From Diphasiastrum complanatum (lineage: Eukaryota; Streptophyta; Lycopodiopsida; Lycopodiales; Lycopodiaceae), in NCBI GenBank assembly GCA_029204225.1, contig CM055101.1:32429683-32493682 (forward strand): DNA of 64,000 bases. Direction: 5' to 3'. The notes under the pieces are model-generated. The model did no database searches. It saw nothing but the letters and a program-made list of their open reading frames with translations, and was not told the origin of the DNA. A program made the position numbers and the translations under genes. This document shows, one piece after another, positions 46,357 to 58,024 of this stretch; the stretch's first letter is position 1; every line of letters begins with the position of its first letter.

Positions 46357-49300
46357 TGTTAGGGCCTACTTTGACGGGGGGTTGGTCCAGCCAAAACGTC
46401 CTAAAAGGGTCAAGGGGCCCCACCTCTAATGGCGGTTCGGCCCTACGTGAGCAATAGAGGATTTGCCACTTCCAACCCTGATGGCCTTCTCTATTGTCTC
46501 GTGCTCCCCAACCAATGAGGGTTTTCCAAGCTCTCAGAGATACGGTTGCAAGGAGGGGGTGCTGCCAATTTTGGTGCAATAATTCCCTAGCTTTCTAGGG
46601 TTATGGTTCTGTAAAACTTCTTATCACTAATTAGCATTTGTATCTTGCTAATTTCTCTTTTCCCATTGAATTCGGCTTACAGTTAGTAAAAAATATTACA
46701 TGGGCTTGAAACCAATTTATTGCCTATGATGTGCTCGTGGGATGCAAGTTATACACACCGCTTTTTTTGATAAGTGGTGGTATTTTCGCCAATCGTCAGG
46801 TCTAGGTATTTCGCTAGACAGTACTGATGGCGGGTGTGACTAGTGTGACGCTTAACCAAGACGGTGTATTTCAATCGCGGATGGTGGACGGCCCGCTCTG
46901 GTGTCGAGTCTAATTAATATGCTTCATAATGGAAAACAAACGATTCCAACTTGACGATTTTCACAATTTATCAATCATGTCGTATGTCAACTAGTTTATA
47001 GACCAATCAACAACCACATACAGTTACTATGAAGGAAAACCAGGCTCCACTACTAGCAATGTATGATCTACTAGTAGAACATTGTTTTAACTTTAAAATG
47101 AAGAAGCGATTCCATGGTAAGTACAATTCAACTCATGAACCGGTTGTCCCCTCTTTCCTAACGAAAAACAATTCCATTGTCAGTCTAGTTCAAATCATTT
47201 AAAAATAGCAATTACGGCGTAAATACTGATACCCTAGATGACGCATGGAGTAAATGGAAAACCTCAATAGCTACTTACACTATCCGACCAAAATCACAAA
47301 CAATTTCATCATGTCAAAACAATAGCAAGTATGGAATCTTTGGAGTGCATGGTTCCCGAAACACTACACACGGGCATACTACCATTATGGTTCTAAAATT
47401 TTTAGTACGATTCACTACAGTGCACAATCGGCCCGTTATTCACTCAGTTGAACGAGCATAACCACAAAATACAAACGCATCTGAACTCAAATTTATATGA
47501 CCTTGTTACTAAACAGATGTAAGCGGTCTATAAAACCTTCCTTGCTTCACAAAAAAGCTTTATAGAAACCTTATTCACATGTAGCTAACTATAGCAATAA
47601 CCTCACATTGCATTCCGATTTAATTTAAGAGCTTGTAGCCAGAATTTGATGAAACCAAAGTGAAAGAAAGAAACATAAGGTCAAGAAAAAACTTACTTCA
47701 AGGTGCAATTAGGTAGCCGCTATGTATGAAACCCCAGTCATGAATTTTGTAACAAAAATCAGAGCCAGGCATGTTGACGCAGTTTTCTCCACTTTACGCG
47801 TGTCCGATGAAATTGGTGTAAAAAGAGAAAATGAAGAAAATGAAAGTTTCTGGAATATAATTGGTGCGATTGAAATGTTAACGATTCAGTTGAGAGAAAA
47901 CTGAACCGAAAGTCTATAAAAAAAGACAGGCCAGAAAGATACAATGGCTAAAAAAATCAGCAACCCATCACTCACACCAAGCCCTCAAGCAAACCATCCC
48001 ACTCATTCAAGATATAAGCCTACTAGTATGACAATGGACTACAACCAACCAACCAACCCTCACCATGAAATCACTCTCACCCATCAATCCTCTCAACAAA
48101 AGCAAGTAAACATCATCTTCAAGTAATTTGAAGCACTCAACTATGAACTCACACTAGTAATGAGGTCCAAGCAATCAACACAAACAACCACAATCTCTCA
48201 ACTCCTCAATATGAGCAAGCAAACATAGTAAGTAACATCACTCCCAAAACACAAGACAACTACAACTATCAACTCTCAAACATACCCACTCCTAAAAATA
48301 CTAACACACAAAAGTACTAACATACACAAGTACTAACATTCTAACAACCCTAACATAGAGCACCACCATTCACAATCACTTACACCAAAATGGAACTAAC
48401 TTCCAAGCATCCTCAAGCAAGCAAGTTCTCATCAAAAAGACTCTCAACCAACATCACATCGAAACTATCACATCAAACTCATCAAACTCTCCACTCTCAA
48501 CTTAGCAACTATCAACATCATCTCATTATCCAAAATTCCAACTATATCTTAACACAAAGAGTGGTCTCCTTTTATAGTAAATCCCAAGTGTCCCCCTTCA
48601 AAATGCCATCTTGTCATTCTTCAAGCCCTTTTTGCCATTTGTCCCCAACCCATTTAATAGTACACCTAGTGGCCTCCATTAGAGAGTGGGGGAGTGTTGC
48701 ATTCAAGGCTCTCTTCCAAAACTAGCCAAGATGCCATTTTTGTCAAAGGCTAGGGAGGCCATCAAGTTTTCCCTTTTTTACATCTAGAAGCCCAAAATGT
48801 CAATGGCTAGTGGGTGTACCTCCCAATTTTTATAGCCTCCAAGGTGTTTTGGCATTTATTATCCAAGTTTTGGGTGAGGCCCTTTTTCAACCCCTATAGA
48901 CGGCCTTCATTTTTTCTTTGGGTACCTTCGTTTTTGGCCTTTCTTCAATTTTTCAAAGGTCGTGTGCCTACTGCTCATTTGTTTGGGTTTTTGGCCTACT
49001 GGGTAACCACTTGGCCCACACATTTCGTTAATTGCCCATAAATTGCCCAAACTTTGTCGTTAGGGTTTTCGTGATTCCTTGACACTGAATCCATATTTCT
49101 CGGTCCCATTTTTACCCGAAACTTTTCTTTCTCGATTTTTTTCTTCTGTGGTTGACTTTTTCGGCATTCATGACTAGGGCCCCCACGACAACACAATTTC
49201 CCTGAAAATTACACTTAGTGATCATATTTTAGTAAAAATGGACTCAGTTTATGGTGAGATTTTAGCACGGTCATACTGGCTATTTTTTACAACTGGTCAT

Positions 49301-49615
49301 TTTTTTGGAAAGTCGTAAAATATTTACCGGCCATTTCTAAGTCCGCAAAATTTGCTCTAGCCTCATTTAGGGTGGGCTGGGACCCAATGCTATATGGACC
49401 GGCACTCTTGGCTCGGTCTTACAAAATTTGACCACAAAATATATTTGACAGTTTTTTTGAAAAGTCAATTTCTTACTTTTAAACTGTGTCTAGCCACTTT
49501 AGGGGCGGGCTGAGACCCAGACCTAAGGCAAATTTGTGTCGATTTTTCTCTAATAACCGGGCTTTATATGCCGATTTTTTAAGGCCGATTTCCCGTGCAG
49601 AAATATCGGCTAACA
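46357..49615. mobile_element. 3259-bp TG...CA insertion, probable giant solo LTR
   Basis: It begins TGTTAGGGCC and ends CGGCTAACA, giving a TGTTAG/CTAACA terminal inverted repeat with a perfect 5-bp duplication (GTATC) on both sides. No gag, pol, PBS-plus-PPT pair or second LTR copy is seen inside. Content is non-coding, with a CA-rich stretch (47950-48560) and long pyrimidine tracts. The simplest reading is a solo LTR of a large gypsy element; a LARD-type non-autonomous element is the alternative. Strand is not determined. Confidence 0.8.
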
Positions 49616-49620
49616 GTATC
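49616..49620. other. Target site duplication GTATC, right copy
   Basis: Exact repeat of 46352-46356; the copia D frame continues directly after it. Confidence 0.92.
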
Positions 49621-50320
49621 ACTTGAACATTCTAACAAGAATCAAACAAGCCAATCAAACTCAGCAATCAACAGATATATTATGGCACAAGAGGCTATGT
49701 CACATTAATATGAGAGCCTTGTACCAAGCCAACAAAAGTCAGAGAATTGAAAGAGTCAAAATCAAAATTAAAGGTATTCGAACTACCTGCGAATCACGTG
49801 TTAAAGGCAAGATGACTAGAACACCTTTCAGTAAGGATGCTTATAAAGCAACTAAGGTACTTGGAATTGTGCATTCAGATATTTGTGGACCATTCGTCGT
49901 ATTGTCATTGGGTGATGCAAAGTACTTCATTACGTTTATTGATGACTTCAGCAAGTTCGCTGTAGTATACTTTATATGTACAAAATCTGAAGCTTTCGAG
50001 AAATTTGTTGAGTATACGAATTGGGCTGAGAAACAAATAGGCAATAAGTTGAAGCAAATTCGCACAGATCATGGAGGTGAGTGCATTCCCAACGAATATA
50101 AAGCTTACTGTACTGATCAAGGTATTATGCATACAAAGATCGCATCATACACACCTCAGCACAATGGAATAGCTGAACGAAAGAATCATACACTTATGGA
50201 AGCTACAAGGTGTATGATGGCTCATGCGAAGCACCAAAACAGTTGTGGGCAGAAGCAGTGGCTACATCGAATTATCTTCAGAATCGAATTCTGATCATCG
50301 AGGAGATACACTTCAACTGC
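49621..50320 (+). pseudogene. Copia D integrase, right of insertion
   Basis: It continues the interrupted frame. The pre-integrase zinc site is ILWHKRLCHIN near 49675-49715, and its second Cys of the CxxC pair is Arg (TTCESRVKGK), so zinc binding is damaged. The integrase core has Asp in VHSDICGPF near 49873, FIDDFSKFAVVYF, Asp in RTDHGGEC near 50065, and Glu in NGIAERKNHT near 50170. All three catalytic residues are present. A frameshift near 50235 moves the LWAEAVATSNYLQNR block to another frame. The text then ends near 50300; RT and RNase H are absent and unrelated sequence follows. Confidence 0.92.
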
Positions 50321-52640
50321 TAGTTTGGATAAGTGAAGTCAATTTGCCATATTAGGATTGCATCAGGGATGCAGATTCCAATGATGGCAAGGTGCAGATC
50401 ATTTGGTTTGGGCCATGGAAGATCTCACAAGTTCACTTGGAGGGATATTGGCATGCACAGTCATGTGAGGGACTTGATGTGGCTTTGGAGTTCACATCTC
50501 AGTGTATTCTCAAGGAGTGGTTTGGAACCATTCACAAAGTAGCTTGGAGCTAGCTTGGGGGAATACAGGTGGGCACTATGGGGTAGATGCTTAGATCTTT
50601 GTGATCAGGAATAGCATTGGGATACCTGGTAGGGATAACACTGCAGGATGACATGGGATGATCATCAGGGGACAGCTATTTCATATTGGAATTGAGTCAT
50701 TGGCATGACAGGACTTATAGGTGGGATTCATGATGGAATCAGGACACTGCAAACACAAATGGGCAAATCGTGAAGCTTTGAGAGCCAGCTCTAGGTTGGA
50801 GAGCTGATGGAGATCGCACGGGGTGTGATCAGAGGGCAAGCACTATGATGAGTGTTTCGCTAGCAATCTACTGTAGGGGATACTGATGGCGCGGACCTCA
50901 TTTGGGAGTACAGGATGGCATTACACCAGGGGGCCAGTTTTGGACATTGGCATCGATGGGGAGGCATCTACCATCATGGGCATAGATAAGCTACTTATAG
51001 CTTTCATGCATTTGGTTGTATTTACAGGAGTCTAGGCTTAGCATAGGTGTTAGAATTTCCATGGTGCAGATTCTCAGGCAGTGAGATCAGGGATAAGCCT
51101 AGAGGGAGTCACTCAGAGCCATATACCTCAGTACAATCAGGGAGACAATGGTCTCAAAATCTCGTGAGCAGCGACTTAGGGACAGGCTTGCATTGGCATG
51201 GTGTCAGGTGGCACATAGCCAAGGGAGAGCGAGCAGATGCTACGAGCCAGGTGGAGCAAGTGATGCTTTGGAGTTCGGCTTGTCTAGCAAGATGGTGACC
51301 AGGATCGGAGACTTTAGGTGAGCATAGTATGTGTCCATTGAGGTGGCACTCATGGAGGTGCTACAGTTTCTCAGGTATGATATGTCAGTGTATGGACAAT
51401 GTTAGCTGGTGCATCATGTGATGACCTAGGGATAGGTCATGCCTACTTGGAGGTAGGTGGCATGGAGTATACCTGTGGTGGTACATATCCTGAGGGCATG
51501 GAGTGCATTACAAGATGATGTGGATCCAGCATGCCCATGGTTGTAAGTCAGCAGGGATGGAGATGGTTGCTCAAGGAGTGACAACTGATATTTTGGCTGA
51601 AGACCTGATTTGGTGACCAATGGTATAGCAGCGGATCTATAGGTGGCACAGGTGTTGGTACGACAGGATACCACTTATGAGCAGGCCTTGGTCATGTATT
51701 TCACGCTTTATCATTCGTGTTGGTTTGCATGAGTGTGTGTGGGCTTGCATGTTGCCTTGTCACGAGAGTCTAGATCTGAGTCGGAGTTGTATGTGGTTGT
51801 GCATTTGCTACGTCAAGAACAAAGTAGTCATTTTATGCTCATTGACTTGTCATTGTCTACTGGCTGTCTATCTGGTGAGGTTGCAATCTTATGGTGGCAG
51901 TAAGATTTCCTCAGGTTGAACCTCAGTCGCTCATTTATGTCAGCTTTACATATTTGTGCTTGTAAGTGTCTGATAGGATGTTAGCCTAGCTAGATGGAGG
52001 ATGTAAGTCTCATGGTGGCAGTGGGATTTCCTCAGTTTGAGCCATGTCGCTCATGTGATCCACTTGTGTTCAAGTCGGATTGGGGACAAGTCAGTTGGTC
52101 AAGAGTACGTTAGACTCTCTATATGAGCATTGTGTTTGCATGATACTTTGTGGTCAAACCTGGTGGTTTGTCGGTGTGCTTGAGTGTGAGTCAAATACAT
52201 GGTAGCAAGGATATGCAAAACATCCTTTGGACACTCCAGACGCTGCTGCAATACATTGTTTTTCACTCTTATCACATTTGAGCTTAAGGGAGAGAGTTAG
52301 AAATCAGCTTGTGATCTGATTCATTAGTATAAGCTCTAAATGTGATGATGTAATTAATGTACAGTTAATTAGATTTGTTGTATTCAGTTGTGTTTGGAAC
52401 GTGACCCGTTAGGATATATTGATCGGGCACTGATCCCATAGACGGCTACTTGGGTTAGCTGGGTAGCCACACGTAGGAAGAAATTAGCCTGTACAATGAT
52501 TTTGAGTTCGTTATGCTATACTCAGGGGCATGTTTTGGGTTTGTTAGTATATGTGGCCATATTGGGCCTAACTCCAGTTTGGCAGGTGGTAGGCCAGGTT
52601 TGTGACACCTATTGAGCCCATGCAGTTTGGGGCTTTGTTA
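50321..52640. other. Non-coding G-rich repeat-like sequence
   Basis: About 2.3 kb with many TGG/CAGG words and no open frame of note, unlike its AT-rich neighbours. A duplicated phrase TGGTGGCAGT[AG][AG]GATTTCCTCAG lies at about 51893-51915 and 52013-52035, so a unit of about 120 bp is repeated. Near 52270-52290 AAGGGAGAGAG resembles a polypurine tract. It may be the non-coding body of a non-autonomous retroelement, but this is a guess. Confidence 0.45.
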
Positions 52641-52656
52641 TATGTCCAGTGTTTCT

Positions 52657-53100
52657 TCATAATAGACTTAACTTTTGTTGTGCCATCCTTGAGATTTTGT
52701 GAGGAGTGGCTATGGTGATTGTGTGATGTGATCTGCATACTGCACTAGATCCTAACAGAATTTCAACTGAAGTTACATCCCTCACATCATATAATGAGCT
52801 CAAAATGTCCCATACTTCTTTTGAAGTTTGAGCTTCAGATATGTGGCCAATCTGAGTGTCTGATATATTGAGAATAATAAGCGCGAAAGCTTTACCATCC
52901 TTTGACTTCCACTTTGAGTCGGTTGTGTTGTCTTCAAGCTTCACTTCGATACCTATGACAACATCCCACAACTCTTTGGCGATTAGCAAGGTCTTCATCT
53001 TAAATTTTCACAAGTAGTAATTGGATCCATTCAACTTGTGTTTGCGATAAGATCGGCTTTACTTTGAGAATCCATCTAGAACTTTAGTCTGTCGATAGAT
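52657..53100 (-). pseudogene. Copia family A gag fragment (copy A4)
   Basis: On the minus strand, a MDSQSKADLIAN-like start near 53080 is followed by MKTLLIAKELWDVV, KSKDGKAFALIILNIS and SKEVWDILSSLYDVRDVTS. These match copies A2 and A3. After RDVTS (near 52755) the text becomes unrelated, so the element is truncated there. Upstream on the minus strand, the leader is interrupted by the palindromic insertion at 53171-54469 and continues to a PBS at 54625. Confidence 0.88.
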
Positions 53101-53639
53101 CGATGACGTTAAGAGAGAGATACCTTGTTGTGCTACAATTGGAAATCAACTATCTGATACTGAGTATCAATGTTGTGGGTATTTTGGCATTGGCGTTCTA
53201 CGTGTAGCAAATTGTAATTTCTAGGAATAAGAGACTAGGGGCTTAAAAGTCTAAAATGACATTAGAGGCCCTAACTCAAGTTGCAAATAAAAAAGCTAAA
53301 AGGGCCCAAATTAGAACTCACATGAATCATGTGCCCTTGTGCTTTCTTAGCACCACTAGATTCAAGTTGTGTTTATTTGAAAGGCTTGGATTAGAATCCT
53401 TGCCCCAATGAAGTGGCCAATGAGAGTGAAGGAGGCTCACCTTTAAATCTATAAGAGAGAGCCATTTCTTTTGTATTGTATCATCTTCCATCTTTTTCAT
53501 TATAAAACTCTCTTGGTTTCTCCATCTCCATCTTTCTCTCTCTCTTCTCCCTCTCTCCCTACGTTGGGATAGAATAACTTTGGCTAGGTGCTTGAGCTCC
53601 CGAAGCCTTTCTCAACCTAGGAATGTTCTCTCTCTCTGA

Positions 53640-53768
53640 GCCTTCCAAACCTTTCTTAACCAAGGTTTTTTTTTTTCTCTCTCTCTCTCTTAAAGAGAGA
53701 GAGAGAACCTTGGTTAAAAAAGGGTTGGGAGGCTCGATCACCTTTTTCAAACTATTCGGTCCTAACCA
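53640..53768. repeat. Inner hairpin of the palindromic insertion
   Basis: CCTTTCTTAACCAAGG at about 53650-53665 pairs with CCTTGGTTAAAAAAGG at about 53707-53722, with CT and GA tracts in the loop. A degenerate extra copy of the arm phrase (GGCTCGATCACCT ... CTATTCGGTCCTAACC) follows at 53730-53768, so inverted units are nested. Confidence 0.8.

Positions 53769-53769
<1 letters not shown>

Positions 53770-53857
<88 letters not shown>
53770..53857. repeat. (GT)28 then (GA)15 compound microsatellite
   Basis: About 56 bp of GT repeats is followed by about 30 bp of GA repeats, near the centre of the palindromic insertion. The long ORFs across this stretch come only from the repeat. Confidence 0.97.
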
Positions 53858-53860
<3 letters not shown>

Positions 53861-54469
53861 CTAGGTTGAGAAAGGCTTCGGGGGCTCGAGCACCTACCCA
53901 AAGCTATTCTATCCCAACATAGGGAGAGAGGGAGAAGAGAGAGAGAGAGAGAGAGAAGAGAGAGAGCAAGATGGAGATGGAGAAACCAAGAGAGTTTTAT
54001 TATGAAAAAAGATAGAAGATGATACAATACAAAATAAATGGCTCCCTCTTATAGATTTAGAGGTGAGTCTCCTTCACTCTCATTGGCCACTTCATTGGGA
54101 CAGGATTCTAATCCAAGCCTTTCAAGTAAACACAACTTAAATCTTGTGGTGCTAAGAAAGCACAAGGGCATTCACATGATTCATGTGAGTTCTAATTTGG
54201 GCCCTTTTAGTTTTTTTATTTGCAACTTGACTTAGGGCCTCTAATGTCATTTTAGAGTTTTAAGCCCCTAGTCTCTTATTCCTAGGAATTACAACTTGTT
54301 ACTTGTGCTCATTGGGTCGGGCTTACACACGCATGACGCCAGTGCCCTCGCACTTATAATTCTAACTATACACTGTACCGTGGCAGGGCCTACTTGGTAA
54401 GGCTTGGCCAACTATATTTAAAGTGGTCGGACCCACTTGTTTATTATTGTGCAGGAAATATCCACAACA

Positions 54470-54624
54470 TACAACAAATTGAAAAATATGATATTCAAAA
54501 AGTATCTAATGATATCAATTTGATATCGCGAAAGAAAACAAGTATTAGAGCTCTGGTATAACATATCGTTCTGATCATAAAGATAATAAAATATTTTATA
54601 ATATGCTATGATCTCATGCTTAAC
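54470..54624 (-). other. Leader segment of copia A4
   Basis: Minus-strand sequence after the PBS with CTAATACTTG and CGCGATATCAAATT words that match the copia A2 leader at 30760-30810. It is cut by the palindromic insertion. Confidence 0.75.
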
Positions 54625-54636
54625 ACTCTGATACCA
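54625..54636 (-). other. Primer binding site after the chimeric LTR
   Basis: On the minus strand TGGTATCAGAG follows the LTR end CCAACA. Initiator-Met type. Confidence 0.88.
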
Positions 54637-55402
54637 TGTTGGAAGCAATAACGACAAATTGAAGGCAATGAACGACTTATCAAGCGTAGTGGAATAAGTC
54701 TGCTATCTAATGCATGACTACGTCTATCAATATTGAACAAAACATAATGACAAAAGTCACATTCAATTTTATAGTGACCAACTTTGAATTCGTTAGCAGT
54801 ACAGTGATTTCATAGCCAAAAAATGAAGTATTGAATTATCAGAGAAAAGCAATATGAGATTATTAGTTACAAAACAATCACAGGGATGCATACATTCTGA
54901 CATAATACTAAACACAATATAGGATAGATTGATTCAACATTAAAACAGATGATGATGAGCACAAGACAATTGTTGATAAAAATCGCGTACTCTAAGCTAT
55001 CTCTGAGTAATTGAAGATCTTTATCTGAATTGCACTTCCACTGATAAGCAATAAGCGCTAATAGCAAAACTCTAAAGAACTGAGCTAGAATGCTCAAGAG
55101 TATTCAAGCTTGAAGGCTTGAGAGAGCTGCTACAATACTCTCTATGAATACTTTAAAAAGCATTAGAAATAATAGAAGTATGAACAGCTATTTACCGTAA
55201 TAAATTCGAAACTTATCCACTCTATGGTTTTTTTCTAATATTGAGTTGCTCAGTGCACATGGGTTACACCGGCCTTTGTACAAGACTCATAAATGCATCG
55301 ACACAGGCCGCCGGTGGTAGCCATATTATACAAGTTGACATATGACTACAAAATTGGGACTGTAAACAAACTTGTTACTACAAGCACACATAAGTTCTAA
55401 CA
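54637..55402 (-). mobile_element. LTR shared by copia E (upstream) and copia A4 (downstream), apparently chimeric
   Basis: On the minus strand it starts TGTTAGAACTTATGTG at 55402 after a polypurine tract, and ends TGCTTCCAACA at 54637 before a PBS. From about 55200 to 54637 it follows family A LTRs (AAATAGCTGTTCATA, CTCTCTCAAGCCT, GAGCATTCTAGCTCA, GACGTAGTCATGCAT). The first 200 bp (55402-55200) do not match family A. Having a PPT on one side and a PBS on the other means two element bodies share one LTR. Confidence 0.78.
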
Positions 55403-56845
55403 CTCCCCCTTAGTAACTAGTTTGTTTTCTCTTATATTCAACAAATCCCCAAACTTTTCAAATTTGCTTCGTGCAAGAGGCTTCGTGAAAATATGGGCTA
55501 ATTGTTCTTTAGTAGAACAATAGATGAAATCAACTTCTTTACTTCATACTTTTTCTCACACAAAGTGGTATAGTGTCTCCGTGCGTGGAAAACATGATTT
55601 TTAGCTATCTACATACAACTGGTGTTATCACAAACCATTACCATAGAATAATCCTGCATACGCGATAACTCACCAAGCATGTGTCGTATCCAAATTGCTG
55701 CAGAAACTGCAAACTTAGCATAAATGTATTCTGCCTCTGAAGAGGAGAGTGATATAATGGGTTGCTTTTTGGATTTCCATGATATCACACTATTATCAAG
55801 CATTAAAACATAACCAAAATTGACATCATGGTCTCACCATCACTGGCCCAATCCGAATTGCATTATCCCGTAAGATTAAGATCATCACCAAGCTTGTATT
55901 GCAAACCAAAATAAAGGTACCTTGGACATAGCGCAAAATTCTCTTTGCCGCTCTCCAATGTAACATACGTGGATCAGACATGAATTGGCTAACCATGGAA
56001 ACTGCATAAGTAATGTTAGGCCTAGTAAATGTCATAAAGATAAGGGAACTCACCAAAGAACAAAACAAAGAAGCATCAACTTTCTCTTCATCCAAAGTTG
56101 TACTTCATATTCGACTCCATTGGAGTTGCCACAGGCTTACAATCCATCATATAAAAATGTTCCAAAATACCATACATATTTTGCTTGACATATTAACTAA
56201 GAATCACGACTTTGCCATACCTCGATACCCATGCAATAATGAAGCTCACCAAGATCCTTGATTTTGACATCCTTGGCTAAGCTTTTCTTCACATCCTCAA
56301 TGTACTTCACATTACTTCTTGTGATGATTATATCATCCACATATACTACGAGGTATACAAAGTGCTCATCCAATTTCAACACATACAAGTTAGAATCGCT
56401 TTCACATATGAAGAAACCGAGCTGCTTAATTAGAAATGTATCAATCCGCGTACACCAAACTCTTGCGAATTGCTTCAAACTATACAATGCTTTCTTAGTC
56501 CGACACCAATAATCCTCCTTACCTTTCCCAACAAAGCCTTCGGGTTGCGTGATGTAGATCTCCTCATCCCATAGCCATTCAAGTATGCGCTATTTACATA
56601 ACATTGAAACATTGGCCAACCACAACAAGAAGCAATAGCTATAATGAGTCTAATGGTTATGATTTTTGCTACAGGCGCAAAAGTTTCATCATAGTCTATA
56701 CCTGCTTCCTGCGAATATTTTTTGGCCACCAATTTGGCTTTCCTTCTTTGAAGTTTGTTGTGGATTCGTCCCGATTGCTTTTCATCCTATTTTAGGAGGC
56801 ACTAAATCCCAAGTTTCATTCACAACTACATATATGTGTGTTTTG
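55403..56845 (-). pseudogene. Copia E RT and RNase H remnant
   Basis: Minus strand, from 56845: NETWDLVPPKIG, a stop, then RT blocks YSQEAGIDYDETFAPVA and NSAYLNG. YSLKQFARVW follows in a second frame, then the catalytic VVYVDDIII near 56330-56350 and KDLGELHYCMGIEV. Later pieces give TRPNITYAVSMVSQFM, ISWKSKKQPIISLSSSEAEY and VMVCDNTS (RNase H). At least three frame changes and two stops break it. PPT CTAAGGGGGAG precedes the LTR at 55402. The family differs from A: its RNase H is of the SSSEAEY type. The upstream half of pol is cut off at about 56845, next to the palindromic motif array. Confidence 0.9.
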
Positions 56846-57301
56846 CCACGCGACGTTGCCACGCGAACCCGATACTTAGCCGAAATTTTGACATTTTTCT
56901 TATGCGTGGCACTGCCACGCGTGGCATATCCACGCTAAAACTTTTCCGACGACCCTGCCGGTGAAATCCAGACTGGAGGAGAGGTCCGGCAAAAAAATTT
57001 TAATTCTGCGTGGCAGTGCCACGCAAAAAAAATTCAAACTAAAACTTAAAATTTGAGCGCCAAAATATGCCGGCGTGGCACATCCACGCGTGGAAGTGCC
57101 ACATACAGTTGTTATTTAACCAATTTTTATTTTGCCACGCATGGCAAATCTCTAGAGAAAATTCCAGAGCGATGGCTTTTTTTATTGCCATGCGTGGCAA
57201 AATTTGTCAAAAAATTTGCCACGCGTGGCAACATTAAAACACAATACTTAGAAAAATTTTGTTTTGGAAATTTGCCATGCGTGGCAGTGCCACGCATGGC
57301 A
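56844..57301. repeat. Array of a 14-bp palindrome, TGCCAYGCRTGGCA
   Basis: Full or near-full copies lie at 56913-56926, 57084-57093 (partial), 57133-57146, 57186-57199, 57217-57230, 57273-57286 and 57288-57301. A spaced form GCGTGGCAGTGCCACGC is at 57008-57024, and half-sites are at 56844, 56857, 56904 and 57073. The sequence between them is not repeated, so the motif, not a longer unit, is conserved. It lies between the cut end of copia E and the 3' side of the CACTA transposase genes. This is where CACTA elements carry clustered subterminal protein-binding motifs. Confidence 0.9.
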
Positions 57302-58024
57302 AAATTAGTTTGTTGTAAATTTTTTTTTATCTATTATGAATAATAAGTTAATAGAAAACAACTTTATGATTAATTTAAAAGCAAATAAGATTTTTTTATA
57401 TATTTGGAATAGGTGTATACTTATAATAAAATGTGGACTTTAAATGATTATTATCTCAAATTATTATGCTCTGACGAATTAAAGTTACTATCAGTTGAAT
57501 ATTACATGCTATCTTATGTATTTATAGACATTATGATGTGTTTCTATATTGAGAAAAAATTTTAATCAAAATTTGACAATTTTTTCAATATGGTACTGAT
57601 GGGTAAAAATATAAGCGTGAGCTTAATATGCATGTGAAAGGATGCTAAGTACCTTACATTGAGAGCCGTGTGGTAGCTTGTTAAGCTAATTTGTTGATAA
57701 AAAAATTGCAATGTTATACACCTTTGTGTGTTTGCAAAGATCAATGAATAGTCGAACAATATTGTAGCAAAGTGTATTATTGTCTCAAAGAAGATGTTTT
57801 TTAATTATAATATATAAATAATCAACACATATATCTTTTAATTAGTTCACACATCTATTAATATTGATAAATTTTTCTAATTCTAAGTGATTGCGAGATG
57901 CGTTCGAAATGAAACTTTAGAAATGCAACATCGTAGAAAAATATAATACTTTAAATTTGAAAACAATATATATTGACCACAATGAATCATTTTATGACAA
58001 AATTATTTGTGACATGTACAAACT
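57302..58024. other. AT-rich spacer 3' of the CACTA genes
   Basis: Very AT-rich with no gene. It may be the untranslated 3' part of the element. Confidence 0.4.

Larger units (their letters stand above)
53171..54469. mobile_element. Large palindromic insertion (inverted copia B-type LTR arms)
   Basis: The insert begins TGTTGTGGGTATTT and ends AAATATCCACAACA. Its arms, about 53213-53627 and 53868-54300, are long inverted repeats differing by few changes. The right arm, read on the minus strand, also carries the copia B LTR start (54370-54469), which the left arm has mostly lost. It lies within the leader of copia A4: leader sequence is found on both sides. The centre holds a second hairpin and microsatellites. 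The flanks ATCAA and TACAA are not a clean duplication. It is an inverted LTR pair or a foldback-type element. Confidence 0.8.

Noticed and set aside
53623-54027. ORFs with Cys-Val and His-Thr runs across the GT/GA tracts
   Set aside because: They are artefacts of the compound microsatellite and differ only by repeat phase.
56800-56807. CACTAAAT as a possible CACTA terminus
   Set aside because: It lies inside copia E coding sequence (NETWDLVPP block) and has no inverted partner, so chance is more likely.
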